The position numbers and the translations under genes are program-made. A stretch of 64,000 bases of DNA, from the NCBI GenBank assembly GCA_963729695.1, contig CAVSOT010000004.1, positions 248,001 to 312,000 of the forward strand, read 5' to 3'. Shown one piece after another: positions 9,214 to 17,570 of the stretch (position 1 is its first letter; every line of letters starts with the position of its first letter). Under the pieces are notes generated by a model that was not told where the DNA came from, ran no database searches, and saw only the letters and a program-made list of their open reading frames with translations. The DNA is from PALSA-693 sp963729695 (GTDB taxonomy: Bacteria; Actinomycetota; Acidimicrobiia; Acidimicrobiales; Palsa-688).

Positions 9214-10116
9214 TTAGCCCGTCCGAACAATCGGAAATTGCTGCGCCAGTTCGGCTCGGGCGGCGTCGTCGATTCTGATGCTGCCGGACCGGATGTTCTC
9301 GGTGAGATGGTGCTGGGTCCGGGTGCCGGGGATGAGCAGGATGTTGGGAGAGAGGTCGAGCAGCCAGGCGAGTGCGATCTGGGCTGGGGTCGCCCCCAGC
9401 CGGTCGCTTAGGTCCACGACGACGCGACTCGTGAGGATGGCACTTTGGACATTGCGGGGCCAGCCCAGGGGAAAGAACGGGACGAAGGCGATGTCGTGCG
9501 AGTCGCATTCGCGAAGGAGGTCGAGCGACCGTTGGTCGGCGAGATTGAACAGGTTCTGCACGCAGACAATCTCGCTCTGGTCAAGGGCCCGGCGCAGGTG
9601 ATCTGTGGTTATGTTGCTGAGCCCGATCCCGTCGATCAGTCCCTCACGGCGCGCCTGAATGAGCCCCTCGAGTTGGGCGTCGAAGTGCGGTCCGGGTCTC
9701 GAGTCGTCCATGAGTCGGAGGTTCACAGCAGCTAGCCGTTCCAGGCCGAGCGTTCGAAGGTTGTCTTCGATGCCCGCCCGTAGTTGGTCGGGCTCGTCGT
9801 AGCGCAGTACGGCGCCGGTCTCATCGCGTCGGGCGGCCACCTTGCTGACGATCGCCAGGTCGCTGGGGTACGGGTGGAGCGCTTCGCGGATGAGCTCGTT
9901 AACAACACCGGGGCCGTAGTACTGGGCGGTGTCGATGTGATTGATTCCGCAGTCGACAGCCGCCCGCAGTATACGCAACGCCTCCTCCCGGTCTCGAGGC
10001 GGTCCGAACACGTTATCTCCGGCGAGCTGCATGGCTCCGTATCCGATCCGGTTCACCCGCCACTGGCCCAGGGCGAACGACCCCGCCGCTTCGACCCCCG
10101 GATCGGTCCCGGTCAC
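9214..10116 (-). CDS. Aldo/keto reductase
   Basis: A 300-residue (alpha/beta)8 NAD(P)H-dependent carbonyl reductase. Visible motifs: MQLAG near the first strand, DTAQYYGPG holding the catalytic Asp and Tyr, VSK with the catalytic Lys, IGLSN, and the C-terminal LLIPGTRTQHHLTEN coenzyme-binding segment. The catalytic His found in most members (xLHR after strand four) is replaced: the sequence reads VNLRLMDD. This occurs in some sub-families and may alter the reaction. Starts at GTG 10116; the oppositely regulated MarR copy 1 lies downstream and an SDR upstream, all on the minus strand, suggesting co-transcription with the SDR. Confidence 0.88.
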   Translation of the reverse strand: MTGTDPGVEAAGSFALGQWRVNRIGYGAMQLAGDNVFGPPRDREEALRILRAAVDCGINHIDTAQYYGPGVVNELIREALHPYPSDLAIVSKVAARRDETGAVLRYDEPDQLRAGIEDNLRTLGLERLAAVNLRLMDDSRPGPHFDAQLEGLIQARREGLIDGIGLSNITTDHLRRALDQSEIVCVQNLFNLADQRSLDLLRECDSHDIAFVPFFPLGWPRNVQSAILTSRVVVDLSDRLGATPAQIALAWLLDLSPNILLIPGTRTQHHLTENIRSGSIRIDDAARAELAQQFPIVRTG

Positions 10117-10180
10117 GATGACGCTGGTTCGGTCGACTGGGCGGCCGGCAGCTTGGTCGGTGCCCGATCCCGGCTAGTCA

Positions 10181-10858
10181 TCAGCCGTAGGTCGGGACGA
10201 TCGCTCCGCTCACTGGAGCGGCGGCGTCGCTGACGAGGAAAGCGATCACCTTGGCGATCGCTTCGGGCTCGACGGCATCGGCCAGCATCTCCGGTGGGAA
10301 CAACGCTTTGTTTTTCTCAGTGGCAATCAGCTGCGGCACGATCGCGTTGACGCGGATGCCGTGCGGGCGGAGTTCGACGTCGAGGGTGCGGACCAGGTGC
10401 ACCAGTGCCGCCTTGCTCGCACCGTAAGCGGCATAGCCAGCGGTCGGCTCGACGCCTGGCCTGGCCGAGATATGGACGACAACACCCGAACCCTTCTGTT
10501 GCATGTGAGGCACGACGGCTTGGGTCAGCCATAGCGCAGCACCGAGGTTGACGTCCATCAGCTGCCTGAGGCTCTGTGGCGTCACAGCCAGTGCGTCGCC
10601 GAGCTCGAAAGCCCCGATGGTGTTCACCAGGATCTCGGGGGGCCCGACGTTGGCGGCGATTCGATCCACCAGCGGTCCCGGTACGGCCGGGTCGGTGGCG
10701 TCGGCGACCTGGCGGCGTATTTCGTCTGGAAGTTGCTGCAGCCCGGTTTCTTCGCGGTCGACGGCTACGACGGTCAACCCGGCGTGATGGAGGGTCAGGG
10801 CGGTGGCCTGGCCCAGTCCACTTCCGGCGCCGACGATGATGGCGATTGGAGTGCTCAC
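10181..10858 (-). CDS. SDR-family oxidoreductase
   Basis: Best start is GTG 10858 (VSTPIAIIVGAGSGLG); the longer frame adds unrelated residues. The ~225-residue protein has the cofactor motif GAGSGLGQ, NTIG in place of NNAG, HISAR with the catalytic Ser and YGASK (Tyr-x-x-x-Lys), and the usual RPHGIRVNAI segment. It is divergent from MarR copy 2, and the perfect palindrome at 10915-10928 lies in the shared promoter region, so it is probably repressed by that MarR. With the AKR it likely forms a two-step carbonyl or alcohol conversion; the substrate is unknown. Confidence 0.88.
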   Translation of the reverse strand: MSTPIAIIVGAGSGLGQATALTLHHAGLTVVAVDREETGLQQLPDEIRRQVADATDPAVPGPLVDRIAANVGPPEILVNTIGAFELGDALAVTPQSLRQLMDVNLGAALWLTQAVVPHMQQKGSGVVVHISARPGVEPTAGYAAYGASKAALVHLVRTLDVELRPHGIRVNAIVPQLIATEKNKALFPPEMLADAVEPEAIAKVIAFLVSDAAAPVSGAIVPTYG

Positions 10859-10914
10859 GATGCCAACCCTCTCGAGAAAGAGGTGCGCAGACCTCATCTA
10901 ATCAGTATTTCTAC

Positions 10915-10928
10915 TGCTTGCGCAAGCA
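10915..10928. promoter_or_regulatory. MarR operator, perfect 14-bp palindrome (site 1)
   Basis: TGCTTGCGCAAGCA lies between the divergent SDR (start 10858) and MarR copy 2 (start 10997), followed by an AT-rich stretch (ATGATATACTAC) typical of a -10 region. An identical 14-mer occurs at 11524-11537. Two perfect copies 609 bp apart flanking one MarR gene strongly suggest a repressor site. Confidence 0.75.
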
Positions 10929-10996
10929 ATGATATACTACTACGATGCTACTCGTGTCAAGTGGCTTCTTCGGGCCCTCGGCTGTGAGTTGGCCGG

Positions 10997-11458
10997 ATGG
11001 CTGGGGGTGATTCGCTCAGCGCGATGGAGGAAGTCTTTTGGCGTGCGCTAATGCGTATCGTGGTGCTGTTGCCTCGCCGCTGCGACGGTGACTTGCTGCG
11101 GGCGGTGGGGATCAGTGTGAACGAGTACTTGACGCTGATGTCGTTGTCTGAGGCTCCGAGAAGCGAGCTGCGGATGTCGGATCTCGCCCAGGCCACCGCC
11201 TTATCAGCCAGCCGCATGACCCGCCTGGTCGACGAGCTCGAGGCGCGAGGTTTGGTGGTGAAGCGGGCGAGCTCCGACGACGGGCGCGGCCACGTGGCCA
11301 GCCTGACCTGGGCCGGCCTGGCGAAGCTCAGGGCGGGGGAGAAGGTGCACGTAACCAGTGTAAGAGCTCTGGTGTTCGACCACGTCGATACGCGGAGTAC
11401 GAACGACACGGCCCAGGCGTTGTCGGAGATCGCGGCGCGACTCCGGGACAGGCCTTAG
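10997..11458 (+). CDS. MarR-family transcriptional regulator (copy 2)
   Basis: A 153-residue MarR protein: N-terminal dimerisation helix (MEEVFWRALMRIVVLLPRR), recognition region (RMSDLAQATALSASRMTRL), wing KRASSDDGRGHV with the conserved Asp/Arg, and a C-terminal helix. It is paralogous to the MarR at 8654. The gene sits between two perfect TGCTTGCGCAAGCA palindromes, one upstream of itself and the divergent SDR, and one upstream of the hydrolase operon, so it probably represses both transcription units until a small aromatic or phenolic ligand binds (typical for the family; ligand here unknown). Confidence 0.92.
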   Translation: MAGGDSLSAMEEVFWRALMRIVVLLPRRCDGDLLRAVGISVNEYLTLMSLSEAPRSELRMSDLAQATALSASRMTRLVDELEARGLVVKRASSDDGRGHVASLTWAGLAKLRAGEKVHVTSVRALVFDHVDTRSTNDTAQALSEIAARLRDRP

Positions 11459-11523
11459 GTGTCCGAGGTCGTGATGGCGCCCGGGTCGGCATAAATAAAA
11501 GGCTGCGGACCTTTCCCAGAAAC

Positions 11524-11537
11524 TGCTTGCGCAAGCA
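11524..11537. promoter_or_regulatory. MarR operator, perfect 14-bp palindrome (site 2)
   Basis: TGCTTGCGCAAGCA, identical to the site at 10915-10928, lies 75 bp upstream of the isochorismatase-like gene and is followed by an AT-rich TATAACC segment. It places the hydrolase-SDR-MFS operon in the same regulon as the divergent SDR/MarR pair. Confidence 0.75.
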
Positions 11538-11612
11538 TATAACCGAAAGTACAGTACGCCCCGGAGGTAGGCACACCCGACGGGGTGTTCCGATGACGAG
11601 GGAGAACACGCG

Positions 11613-12275
11613 ATGACTACCGAGGATCTGGGCGTCTGGACCTCAGACGCCTGCGCCCTGGTGCTGATCGACTATCAGAACGAAATGTTCGAGGTCATTC
11701 GCTCTGAGACCGACGCGGCGTTGGTCGAGTTGAATGTCCGGCTGCTGGCCAAGGCCGCCAAGGCGTTCGACATGCCGATCGTCTTGTCGACGGTTGGGGT
11801 CGGTTACGGGTTCAATGGCCCGACACGGCCGACGATTCTGAACGAACTCGACGGTATCGAGCCGATCGACCGATCTTCGATGAACGCGTTCGAGGATCCC
11901 GCCTTTCGTGACGCGGTGAGAGCGACAGGGCGCAAACGGTTGATCATCGGGGGACTTCACACGGAGATCTGCCTCACGTTCGCCACCGTCCAGGCCCGCA
12001 AAGACGGCTACGACGTGTTGTACCCGACCGATGCTGTCGGCGGACGTTCGCAGACCGCACACCGCACCGGCATCGAACGCCTGGCGCACACCGGGGCGGT
12101 TCCGACCACCGCGCTGGCCGTCGTCACCGAGCTGTTCCGGGACTGGGCCGGCCCGCTGGCCGGGCCGGCGCTCGACGTCATCTACTGGTACTTCAGGGAG
12201 GTTCCCCAGCTGACGGGGCAGGTGGGCGTCGCCGAGGCAGAGAAAGCTGCTGCCGCCAAGCACGGGGGACAGTGA
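11613..12275 (+). CDS. Isochorismatase-like cysteine hydrolase
   Basis: A 220-residue member of the isochorismatase/nicotinamidase/YcaC fold. The catalytic Asp is in LIDYQNEMF near residue 20, and the nucleophile Cys in GGLHTEICLTFA near 117; the intervening Lys is less obvious. The family hydrolyses amides or vinyl ethers. The C-terminal ~35 residues (VIYWYFREVPQLTG) match YcaC-like hydrolases. Its TGA is one base before the ATG of the following SDR, so the two are translationally coupled, and both follow MarR operator site 2. It may act in degradation of an amide-containing xenobiotic; substrate unknown. Confidence 0.85.
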   Translation: MTTEDLGVWTSDACALVLIDYQNEMFEVIRSETDAALVELNVRLLAKAAKAFDMPIVLSTVGVGYGFNGPTRPTILNELDGIEPIDRSSMNAFEDPAFRDAVRATGRKRLIIGGLHTEICLTFATVQARKDGYDVLYPTDAVGGRSQTAHRTGIERLAHTGAVPTTALAVVTELFRDWAGPLAGPALDVIYWYFREVPQLTGQVGVAEAEKAAAAKHGGQ

Positions 12276-12276
12276 G

Positions 12277-13038
12277 ATGGCGGGTCGGCTGGCCGGGAAG
12301 GTCTGCATCGTCACCGGCACGGCTGGCAGCATGGGACGCGCCACCGCCCTGGCCTACGCCCGAGAGGACGCCTCTGTCGTGGGTTGCGACGTGACCGTCG
12401 AGGCCGCGGAAGAGACCGTCACCATGGTCGAGGCAGCAGGCGGCAAGATGGTCTCGCTGCAGCCCTGCCGCGTCAGCGATCCCGCTGACTGCGACCGACT
12501 GATCAAGCTGGCAATGAGCGAGTTCGGCCGCATCGACGTGCTGTTCAACCTGGCCGCGAGGTCCCACTTCAGCCCGATCGAGAAATTCACCGACGATGAC
12601 TGGGACGCGGCCCGCCGGGACGAGGTCGACCTGGTGTTCTACCTCACCCGGGCCGCTTGGCCGCACCTCAAGGCCAGCCGCGGCGTGGTGTTGAACATGG
12701 CTTCCCTGAACGGATCCCTCAGCTTCAAACTTCTGCCCTCCTTGGCGCACACCACCAACAAGGCGGCGATCATCGGAATGACCCGCCAGCTCGCCATGGA
12801 GGGTAGCGAGCACGGGATCCGGGTCAACTCCATCTCCCCGGGCTTCATCCAGACCAACTCCACCCGAGGCGAGCTCGAGGACCCCGAGTTCGGCGAGCAA
12901 ATGGTAACCAGGACATTGCTCGGCCGGTTCGGCCAGGCCGAAGACATCGCTAACGCGGCGCTGTACCTCGCATCCGACGAAAGCTCGTATGTAACGGGCA
13001 TCGACTTGGTGATCGATGGCGGCATGAAGGTCTGGTGA
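12277..13038 (+). CDS. SDR-family oxidoreductase (FabG-like)
   Basis: A 253-residue SDR with GTAGSMG as the cofactor loop (TGxxxxMG), DVTVEAAEE after strand two, NLAARS in the NNAG position, a Ser in NMASLNGS, and the final TGIDLVIDGGM typical of FabG-like enzymes. At the expected Tyr-x-x-x-Lys position the sequence reads AHTTNKAA: the catalytic Tyr is replaced by Thr while the Lys is retained. This may indicate altered or lost dehydrogenase activity. It is coupled to the upstream hydrolase (1-nt gap) and followed 32 bp later by an MFS gene. Confidence 0.85.
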   Translation: MAGRLAGKVCIVTGTAGSMGRATALAYAREDASVVGCDVTVEAAEETVTMVEAAGGKMVSLQPCRVSDPADCDRLIKLAMSEFGRIDVLFNLAARSHFSPIEKFTDDDWDAARRDEVDLVFYLTRAAWPHLKASRGVVLNMASLNGSLSFKLLPSLAHTTNKAAIIGMTRQLAMEGSEHGIRVNSISPGFIQTNSTRGELEDPEFGEQMVTRTLLGRFGQAEDIANAALYLASDESSYVTGIDLVIDGGMKVW

Positions 13039-13070
13039 ACGCCATATTGGTCTAGACGGAGGAAAGAGAT

Positions 13071-14307
13071 ATGACCACCGTTGACGCCCAGGCGGCGCCG
13101 CCCACTCACGAGCGCCGGACAGCGTTCCGGATTTTGGACGGTTGCGTACGCCTTACTGATCGTCATGGCTTTCGCCACGCTGCCGAGCCCCCTCTACGGC
13201 TTGTACCGGATCCGAGATCACCTCTCGTCTTTCATGATCACGGTGATCTACGCCATCTTCGCATGCGGCACCATCGCTACCCTGCTGGCGGTCCCCCGCA
13301 TTGCGGCGCGAGTCGGTCGGCGGGGTGTGATGCTCGGGGCGGTGGCCACCATGATGGTGGCGGCGGGATTGCTCGCCGCCTGGAAGGGACTGCCCGTGCT
13401 CTTCATCGGCCGCCTGATTACCGGAGTGGCGGCCGGTCTGGCAGCCGGTACGGCGATCACGTACCTGATCGAGCTGCGCCTGCGAGCCGATCCCAAAGCA
13501 TCGATGGTTCGGGCCCGTAACATCGGTACAGCGATCACCGTGGGCGCGCTCGGCGTCGGCCCGCTCATCGGCGGCTGCCTCGCCCAATGGGCGAGATGGC
13601 CGCTCACCCTGTCGTACCTAGTGTTCCTCGCGCTCGGGGCGATCGGTCTGGCCGGCCTGGCCTTCGTGCCCGAGACAGGCACCCCGACTCCGAGAACGGT
13701 TACCGCGAAGCAGCCGAGTGGGTCACGGAGGTCCAAGCTGCCCATTCCAGCGGCGGCCGGGACGCTGGCCGCGTTCGCCGCCAGCGGCCTCTTTGCCGGG
13801 CTAGCTGGACTCATCCTGAGCGTCACCCTTGGCTACTCCTCGCACGCCCTGGCCGGCGCCACTCTGTTTCTGGTGTTTTCATGCGGGGTGGCCTCCCAGC
13901 TGGCGACGACCAGGCTGCAAGCATCGCGCGTACTCGCACTAGGCACGATGTTCATGCTCGCGGGCCTGGTACTCCTCGTGGCTTCTGTTCGGGTCTCGAA
14001 CCCGAACTTGACGCTCTTTCTGCTCGGGGGTGCGCTGATCGGGGCTGGCGTCGGTGCGGTGTTCAAGGGAACCACGGGAATCGTGCTCCAAGCAGCTGCT
14101 CCCGAAGACCGTCTCGCTATGACATCGGAACTGCTCATCGCCCTGTACGTGGGACTGTCGATCCCGGTGGTCGGGGCCGGGATCGCGCTCGACCAGGGTG
14201 CCAGCATCCCCAACACCGTGCTCGGATTCGCCATCCTGGTAGCGCTCGGCGTGTCCGTTTCAGGTTGGGCTCTCCTGCGACGACGGCAGACACCAAGGAG
14301 CCCATGA
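13071..14307 (+). CDS. MFS transporter, frame break near the N-terminus
   Basis: About 410 residues with roughly 12 membrane helices and the MFS inter-helix motif RIAARVGRRG near residue 75. The well-placed GGAGG (13058-13062) serves the ATG at 13071, giving MTTVDAQAAPPTHERRTA, but the transmembrane frame (FWTVAYALLIVMAF) lies one base away; removing one base from GATTTTGG near 13130 joins them. A TTG at 13081 would start the main frame directly but has poor spacing. As the third gene of the MarR-controlled operon it probably imports the cluster's substrate or exports a product. Confidence 0.85.
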
Positions 14308-14395
14308 ATGTCGAAACTGCAGATAGCATCCGGAGCACCGGTTCTGGTCGGGCCGCCGATCCGGTAGCTCCATCAACGATCGACCGGAGGTGACC

Positions 14396-15046
14396 GTGGA
14401 TCCCACCCCCCACCAGCGGGCCGCGATGGCCGATCCCGAGGCGCGCGACTTCCTTCGCAAGGCGGACCCGGTCCTCGCCCGCCTGATCGACGCCAGGCCG
14501 GACTTCCGTCCCCGGGCGTGGATGGACGAACTTCCTCCGCTGGACGCCTTCGCCACGCTCATCTTCCAGGTTGCCGGCCAACAACTGTCCGTGAGCTCGA
14601 CTCGGGCGATCATCTCCCACCTGCAGCAGCGATTCGGGGGCCACATGCCGTCGCCGGCGGAGCTGCTTGCGGCCGACCCAAAGGTCCTCAGAGATAGCGG
14701 GTTCTCGGCTCGAAAGGGCGACACGTTGAGAGCGCTCGCCCAGCGGTTCGTCGACGGCCGATTGAGCGAAGAGGCTTTCTCGGGCATGACGGACCAAGAG
14801 GTCGAAGCCGCTCTCACCGATGTCCCCGGGATCGGGCCGTGGACGGCGCGGGGCTTTCTGCTCGTCGCTCTCGACCGGCCAGACGTGTTCCTTACGGGCG
14901 ACCTCGCGCTACGGCGCACGATCCAGCGAGAGTACGCATTCGACCACCTGCCGACCCCCGAGGAACTGGTCGAGCTCTCTGACCGCTGGAAGCCGTACCG
15001 AAGCTTGGCCGTCAGCTACCTGTTTGCTTCGGAATACGGTGGCTAG
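14396..15046 (+). CDS. DNA-3-methyladenine glycosylase, AlkA-like HhH-GPD enzyme
   Basis: A ~216-residue base-excision glycosylase that removes alkylated bases. It has the helix-hairpin-helix TDVPGIGPWTARG near residue 145 and the catalytic Asp in FLTGDLALRR about 20 residues on, as in AlkA/MPG2-like proteins; QVAGQQLS near 66 is the usual family motif. GTG 14396 is preferred over 14390 because GGAGG (14386-14390) is then correctly spaced. It lacks the AlkA N-terminal domain, as many actinobacterial forms do. It follows the MFS gene by 88 bp and is probably separate. Confidence 0.9.
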   Translation: MDPTPHQRAAMADPEARDFLRKADPVLARLIDARPDFRPRAWMDELPPLDAFATLIFQVAGQQLSVSSTRAIISHLQQRFGGHMPSPAELLAADPKVLRDSGFSARKGDTLRALAQRFVDGRLSEEAFSGMTDQEVEAALTDVPGIGPWTARGFLLVALDRPDVFLTGDLALRRTIQREYAFDHLPTPEELVELSDRWKPYRSLAVSYLFASEYGG

Positions 15047-15098
15047 AAGCTCGCCGAGCGAGATCGGCTTCTCGGATCCGTCAGCTTCAGTCGGCCCC

Positions 15099-15260
15099 TC
15101 AGTCCTTGACTACCTGATAGATGCCGTAAATTACGCCAGGAATGTGCCCAAGGAGCTGAAGCAAGAACGCCCACAGCACCTCGATGCAGAGCCCTTTCTT
15201 GATAAGAACCGCTAGAAAGGGCAAGACGAAGCACAACAGAACCAGAAGGACCTTGATCAC
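15099..15260 (-). CDS. Pmp3/YqaE-like small membrane protein (UPF0057)
   Basis: A 53-residue, two-helix membrane peptide. It starts at GTG 15260 behind GGAGG about 9 bp upstream and ends at TGA 15099. The sequence (LLCFVLPFLAVLIKKG, then LLQLLGHIPGVIYGIYQVV) matches the Pmp3 family pattern: LPPxAVxL, a Gly-containing loop, then LLGxIPGxIxAxY. Family members are stress-induced proteins thought to affect membrane potential. It lies alone between the convergent AlkA-like gene and the YihY gene. Confidence 0.88.
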   Translation of the reverse strand: MIKVLLVLLCFVLPFLAVLIKKGLCIEVLWAFLLQLLGHIPGVIYGIYQVVKD

Positions 15261-15365
15261 GCGCTGTTACCTCCATTGGAAGCGCCGAGGCGTATCCGTG
15301 TAGTGACGTTCGGGCGGTGGGCGAGGTTCGCTGGCAACGACAGTTACCGGACAGTTACCCGACCG

Positions 15366-16400
15366 CTATCGGGACCCTTCGCTGGCCTGGCGGTCATCCT
15401 GGCTGTCGATATCGTCAGCCGCTTGAGGAGCCGGGTGGGGGTCGAAACCGACGCCAATATGCTGGTCTTCCCGGCGACGCTGCTCGTGGGCCAGGTGTCG
15501 GAGCACTTCATCGTCGGCTGGAGTGGGCGGGCACATAGGTAGGGCGCGCGGCCAGAACCGGCGGGCCAGTACTGGGTTGAGTTCGGCTGCGTACACGGTG
15601 AGTTTGGACAGCAACAGCAGGAAGGCCACGAGGCCGATGACGGCTGCGAAGGCTCCGTAGGTGGCGCTGCTGTTCTTCAGCTGGTGTTGGATCAGGCCGG
15701 CGCCCAGGGTGATAAGGAGCGTGAAGCCCACGGCAGCGAGGGCGCTGCCGGGGACGAACTGGCGCCAGCCGGCCTCGCCTGGTGGGGTGAGCACGATGAA
15801 GGCGGCTAGGTAAAAGCCGCAGTTGACCAGCAGCGTCGCGGCCAGGATGAGGATGCGGGCATACCAGGGGATGCCGTGCCCGGCGGCGATGGGAGCCAGG
15901 ATGGCGTTGAGGAGGAAGGCCCCCCCGATGGCGGCCAGGCCGGCGAGGCTGCGGCCCAGGCGGGGCAGAAATCCGGGCATACGGGTCTGGGGCACGTTCC
16001 ACACCCGGGCCATGGCTTGTTCCGCCGTCTGGGTGACGCCCTGAGCCCCGTAGAGCAGACCGACGACGCCGATGATGAGGCCGAACACGCTGCCGTGCAG
16101 CTGGGACCCGCCCTGCCCCGGATTGAACTGGGACCCTATGACGGGGAACTGGTGCAAAGTGTGGACTATGCCGGTGCCTAGAGATGCCGCTCCGATGTAG
16201 CCGAAGACGGTCACCACGATCAGCAGCAAAGGGTAGATGGCGGTGAACCCGTACCAACCCAGGGCTACGACCCATAGGTTGGCGTTGTCGTCGCCGAACT
16301 TCCGGGAAACGCCGTAGGCCACGGCTGGGGCGCGATGACGTTGTTGCCAGCTGTCGAGGGCACCAATAGTTCGTCGCAGCGTGTCTTGGGGTTTGGCCAT
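15366..16400 (-). CDS. YihY/BrkB-family membrane protein (copy 1)
   Basis: 344 residues from ATG 16400 (MAKPQDTLRRTIG). It has about six membrane helices, the family's GWYGFTAIYPLLLI first segment, GLLYGAQGVTQTAEQAM, and the conserved FAAVIGLVAFLLLLSKLTVYAAELN end. The charged C-terminus carries acidic and His-rich residues. The family was once called RNase BN; its real role (transport or envelope function) is unresolved. It follows DUF4235 and a small ORF on the same strand, and a second YihY gene occurs at 19907. Confidence 0.9.
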   Translation of the reverse strand: MAKPQDTLRRTIGALDSWQQRHRAPAVAYGVSRKFGDDNANLWVVALGWYGFTAIYPLLLIVVTVFGYIGAASLGTGIVHTLHQFPVIGSQFNPGQGGSQLHGSVFGLIIGVVGLLYGAQGVTQTAEQAMARVWNVPQTRMPGFLPRLGRSLAGLAAIGGAFLLNAILAPIAAGHGIPWYARILILAATLLVNCGFYLAAFIVLTPPGEAGWRQFVPGSALAAVGFTLLITLGAGLIQHQLKNSSATYGAFAAVIGLVAFLLLLSKLTVYAAELNPVLARRFWPRALPMCPPTPADDEVLRHLAHEQRRREDQHIGVGFDPHPAPQAADDIDSQDDRQASEGSR

Positions 16401-16459
16401 ACTCGGCTCTGCCTGTGTGTTGGGCTTGCGGCTGGTTGACTGCGGTGGAGCCGGCCCGG

Positions 16460-16723
16460 TCAGGTCGGCCATGCTCCTGTGGCCCGCTCGAACCCTTTGG
16501 CTCCGGCCCGGTCCACGGTAGCTTTGATCAATCCGAAGACCGCGCCCTGAAGGGCCGCGGCGAGTAGAACTTCCTTCCAGCTGCGCTGGCGATCGGTGGC
16601 TTTCGGGGCCTCTTCCTCGTGGGCCACCAGCTTCCAGGTTCGTTTGAACACGACGCTGGCCAGCACCGCGCCGAGTACCGAGACGGCCAGGCCCATCGGC
16701 TGGTAGACGATCTTTGCTATCAC
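16460..16723 (-). CDS. DUF4235 family membrane protein
   Basis: 87 residues starting at GTG 16723: MGLAVSVLGAVLASVVFKRTWK, then LLAAALQGAVFGLIKATVDRAGAKGFE, the two-helix hairpin with GA(K)GFER ending typical of DUF4235. The start overlaps the upstream small gene's stop as GTGA, indicating translational coupling. The family is actinobacterial and often sits near YihY or other stress-linked membrane genes. Function unknown. Confidence 0.85.
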   Translation of the reverse strand: MIAKIVYQPMGLAVSVLGAVLASVVFKRTWKLVAHEEEAPKATDRQRSWKEVLLAAALQGAVFGLIKATVDRAGAKGFERATGAWPT

Positions 16724-16920
16724 TGCCGCCTCCTCCTGCTCTGTCCCATGAGCGGACCGAGCAGGAAGGCATCGCCCAGCGTGAAGGGAAGGGGCCGCTC
16801 TCGGGCTGAATGCACGACGGACCCCCAGCCAGAGCGGACTCGGTCCGGTGTCACATCGCGGGCCTCGGAGACGGCAACCTGCGAGTAGCGTCCACCGGTA
16901 CCGAAATCTGTACTCGCCAT
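16720..16920 (-). CDS. Small protein of unknown function, coupled to DUF4235
   Basis: 66 residues from ATG 16920 (MASTDFGTGGRY), which has GAGGAG eight bases upstream. No membrane segment; the end is Arg-rich (SRRRRQ). The 4-nt GTGA overlap with the DUF4235 gene and the good ribosome site support real translation, although I do not recognise the family. Confidence 0.5.
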   Translation of the reverse strand: MASTDFGTGGRYSQVAVSEARDVTPDRVRSGWGSVVHSARERPLPFTLGDAFLLGPLMGQSRRRRQ

Positions 16921-17080
16921 CCCTGCGCTCCTCAAACGACCGCTACACCACCCGCCCCCGAGTCGTACCCGCTATATCAACCCGAAAACCAGCCAGGTGG
17001 GCGGTCGCTACCCCGGGAGGTTTGCCACCCCGGGCGGCGGGTAAGGCTCGATCGGCGCCCCTTGTGCGCCGGGGAGGGTG

Positions 17081-17167
17081 GCAGGCTTCGTGTGCCAGCT
17101 CCCACGACGTCGTCGAACCTATCGGCAGGCTCGTGTGCCAGCTCCCACGACGTCGTCGAATCTATCG
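17081..17167. repeat. Tandem direct repeat, two 44-bp units
   Basis: Copies at 17081-17124 and 17125-17167 share GCAGGCT(T)CGTGTGCCAGC and continue through CCACGACGTCGTCGAA, differing by one inserted T and one C/T change. Each unit contains the 10-bp palindrome ACGACGTCGT. The repeat is intergenic, downstream of the small coiled-coil gene on the minus strand. Confidence 0.8.
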
Positions 17168-17245
17168 GATGTGACCCGCAAGAGCTTCACTTCAGGTCTG
17201 CCGGGCGTCGGCCTTCCTCGTGGGCGGTCACGACGATGATTCTCG

Positions 17246-17461
17246 TCATGGGCCAGGAGGTCGGTCCCGCTGCGTAGTTGCCATGTTGAGCTGGTCCCGG
17301 AGCACCCGGATTTCGTCGCGGAGGGCACTGATGGTGGCCTCCATCTCCTGCTTGTCGGCCACGAGCCGGCGGATCGATTCCTCGTCAGAGTCGATGCGCT
17401 CCAGCGCCTGCGGGCTCGGAGGGTTGATCGAGATAGCCGGGGGGTCATTTGGGATTGACAT
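17246..17461 (-). CDS. Small coiled-coil protein
   Basis: 71 residues from ATG 17461. A Pro-rich N-terminus (NDPPAISINPPSPQ) leads into a single amphipathic coiled coil of about 40 residues (LVADKQEMEATISALRDEI, then VLRDQLNMA) with heptad Leu/Ile/Met. No enzymatic motif. The base composition and long heptad pattern make it more than a chance frame, but no family is recognised and no neighbour is coupled to it. Confidence 0.5.
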   Translation of the reverse strand: MSIPNDPPAISINPPSPQALERIDSDEESIRRLVADKQEMEATISALRDEIRVLRDQLNMATTQRDRPPGP

Positions 17462-17570
17462 CGCCCTCGACGGTACTCGGCGGGGGATTTCATTGTCGTA
17501 CCGAGCTCAAAGGATTGGCACCGGGCCGGAGCACGAACGGGGCACTCCGGCCGGAGCCAAGGCGAATCGA

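Noticed and set aside
15276..15542. Plus-strand 88-residue frame
   Set aside because: Overlaps the 3' end of the YihY gene antisense and has no supporting motif.
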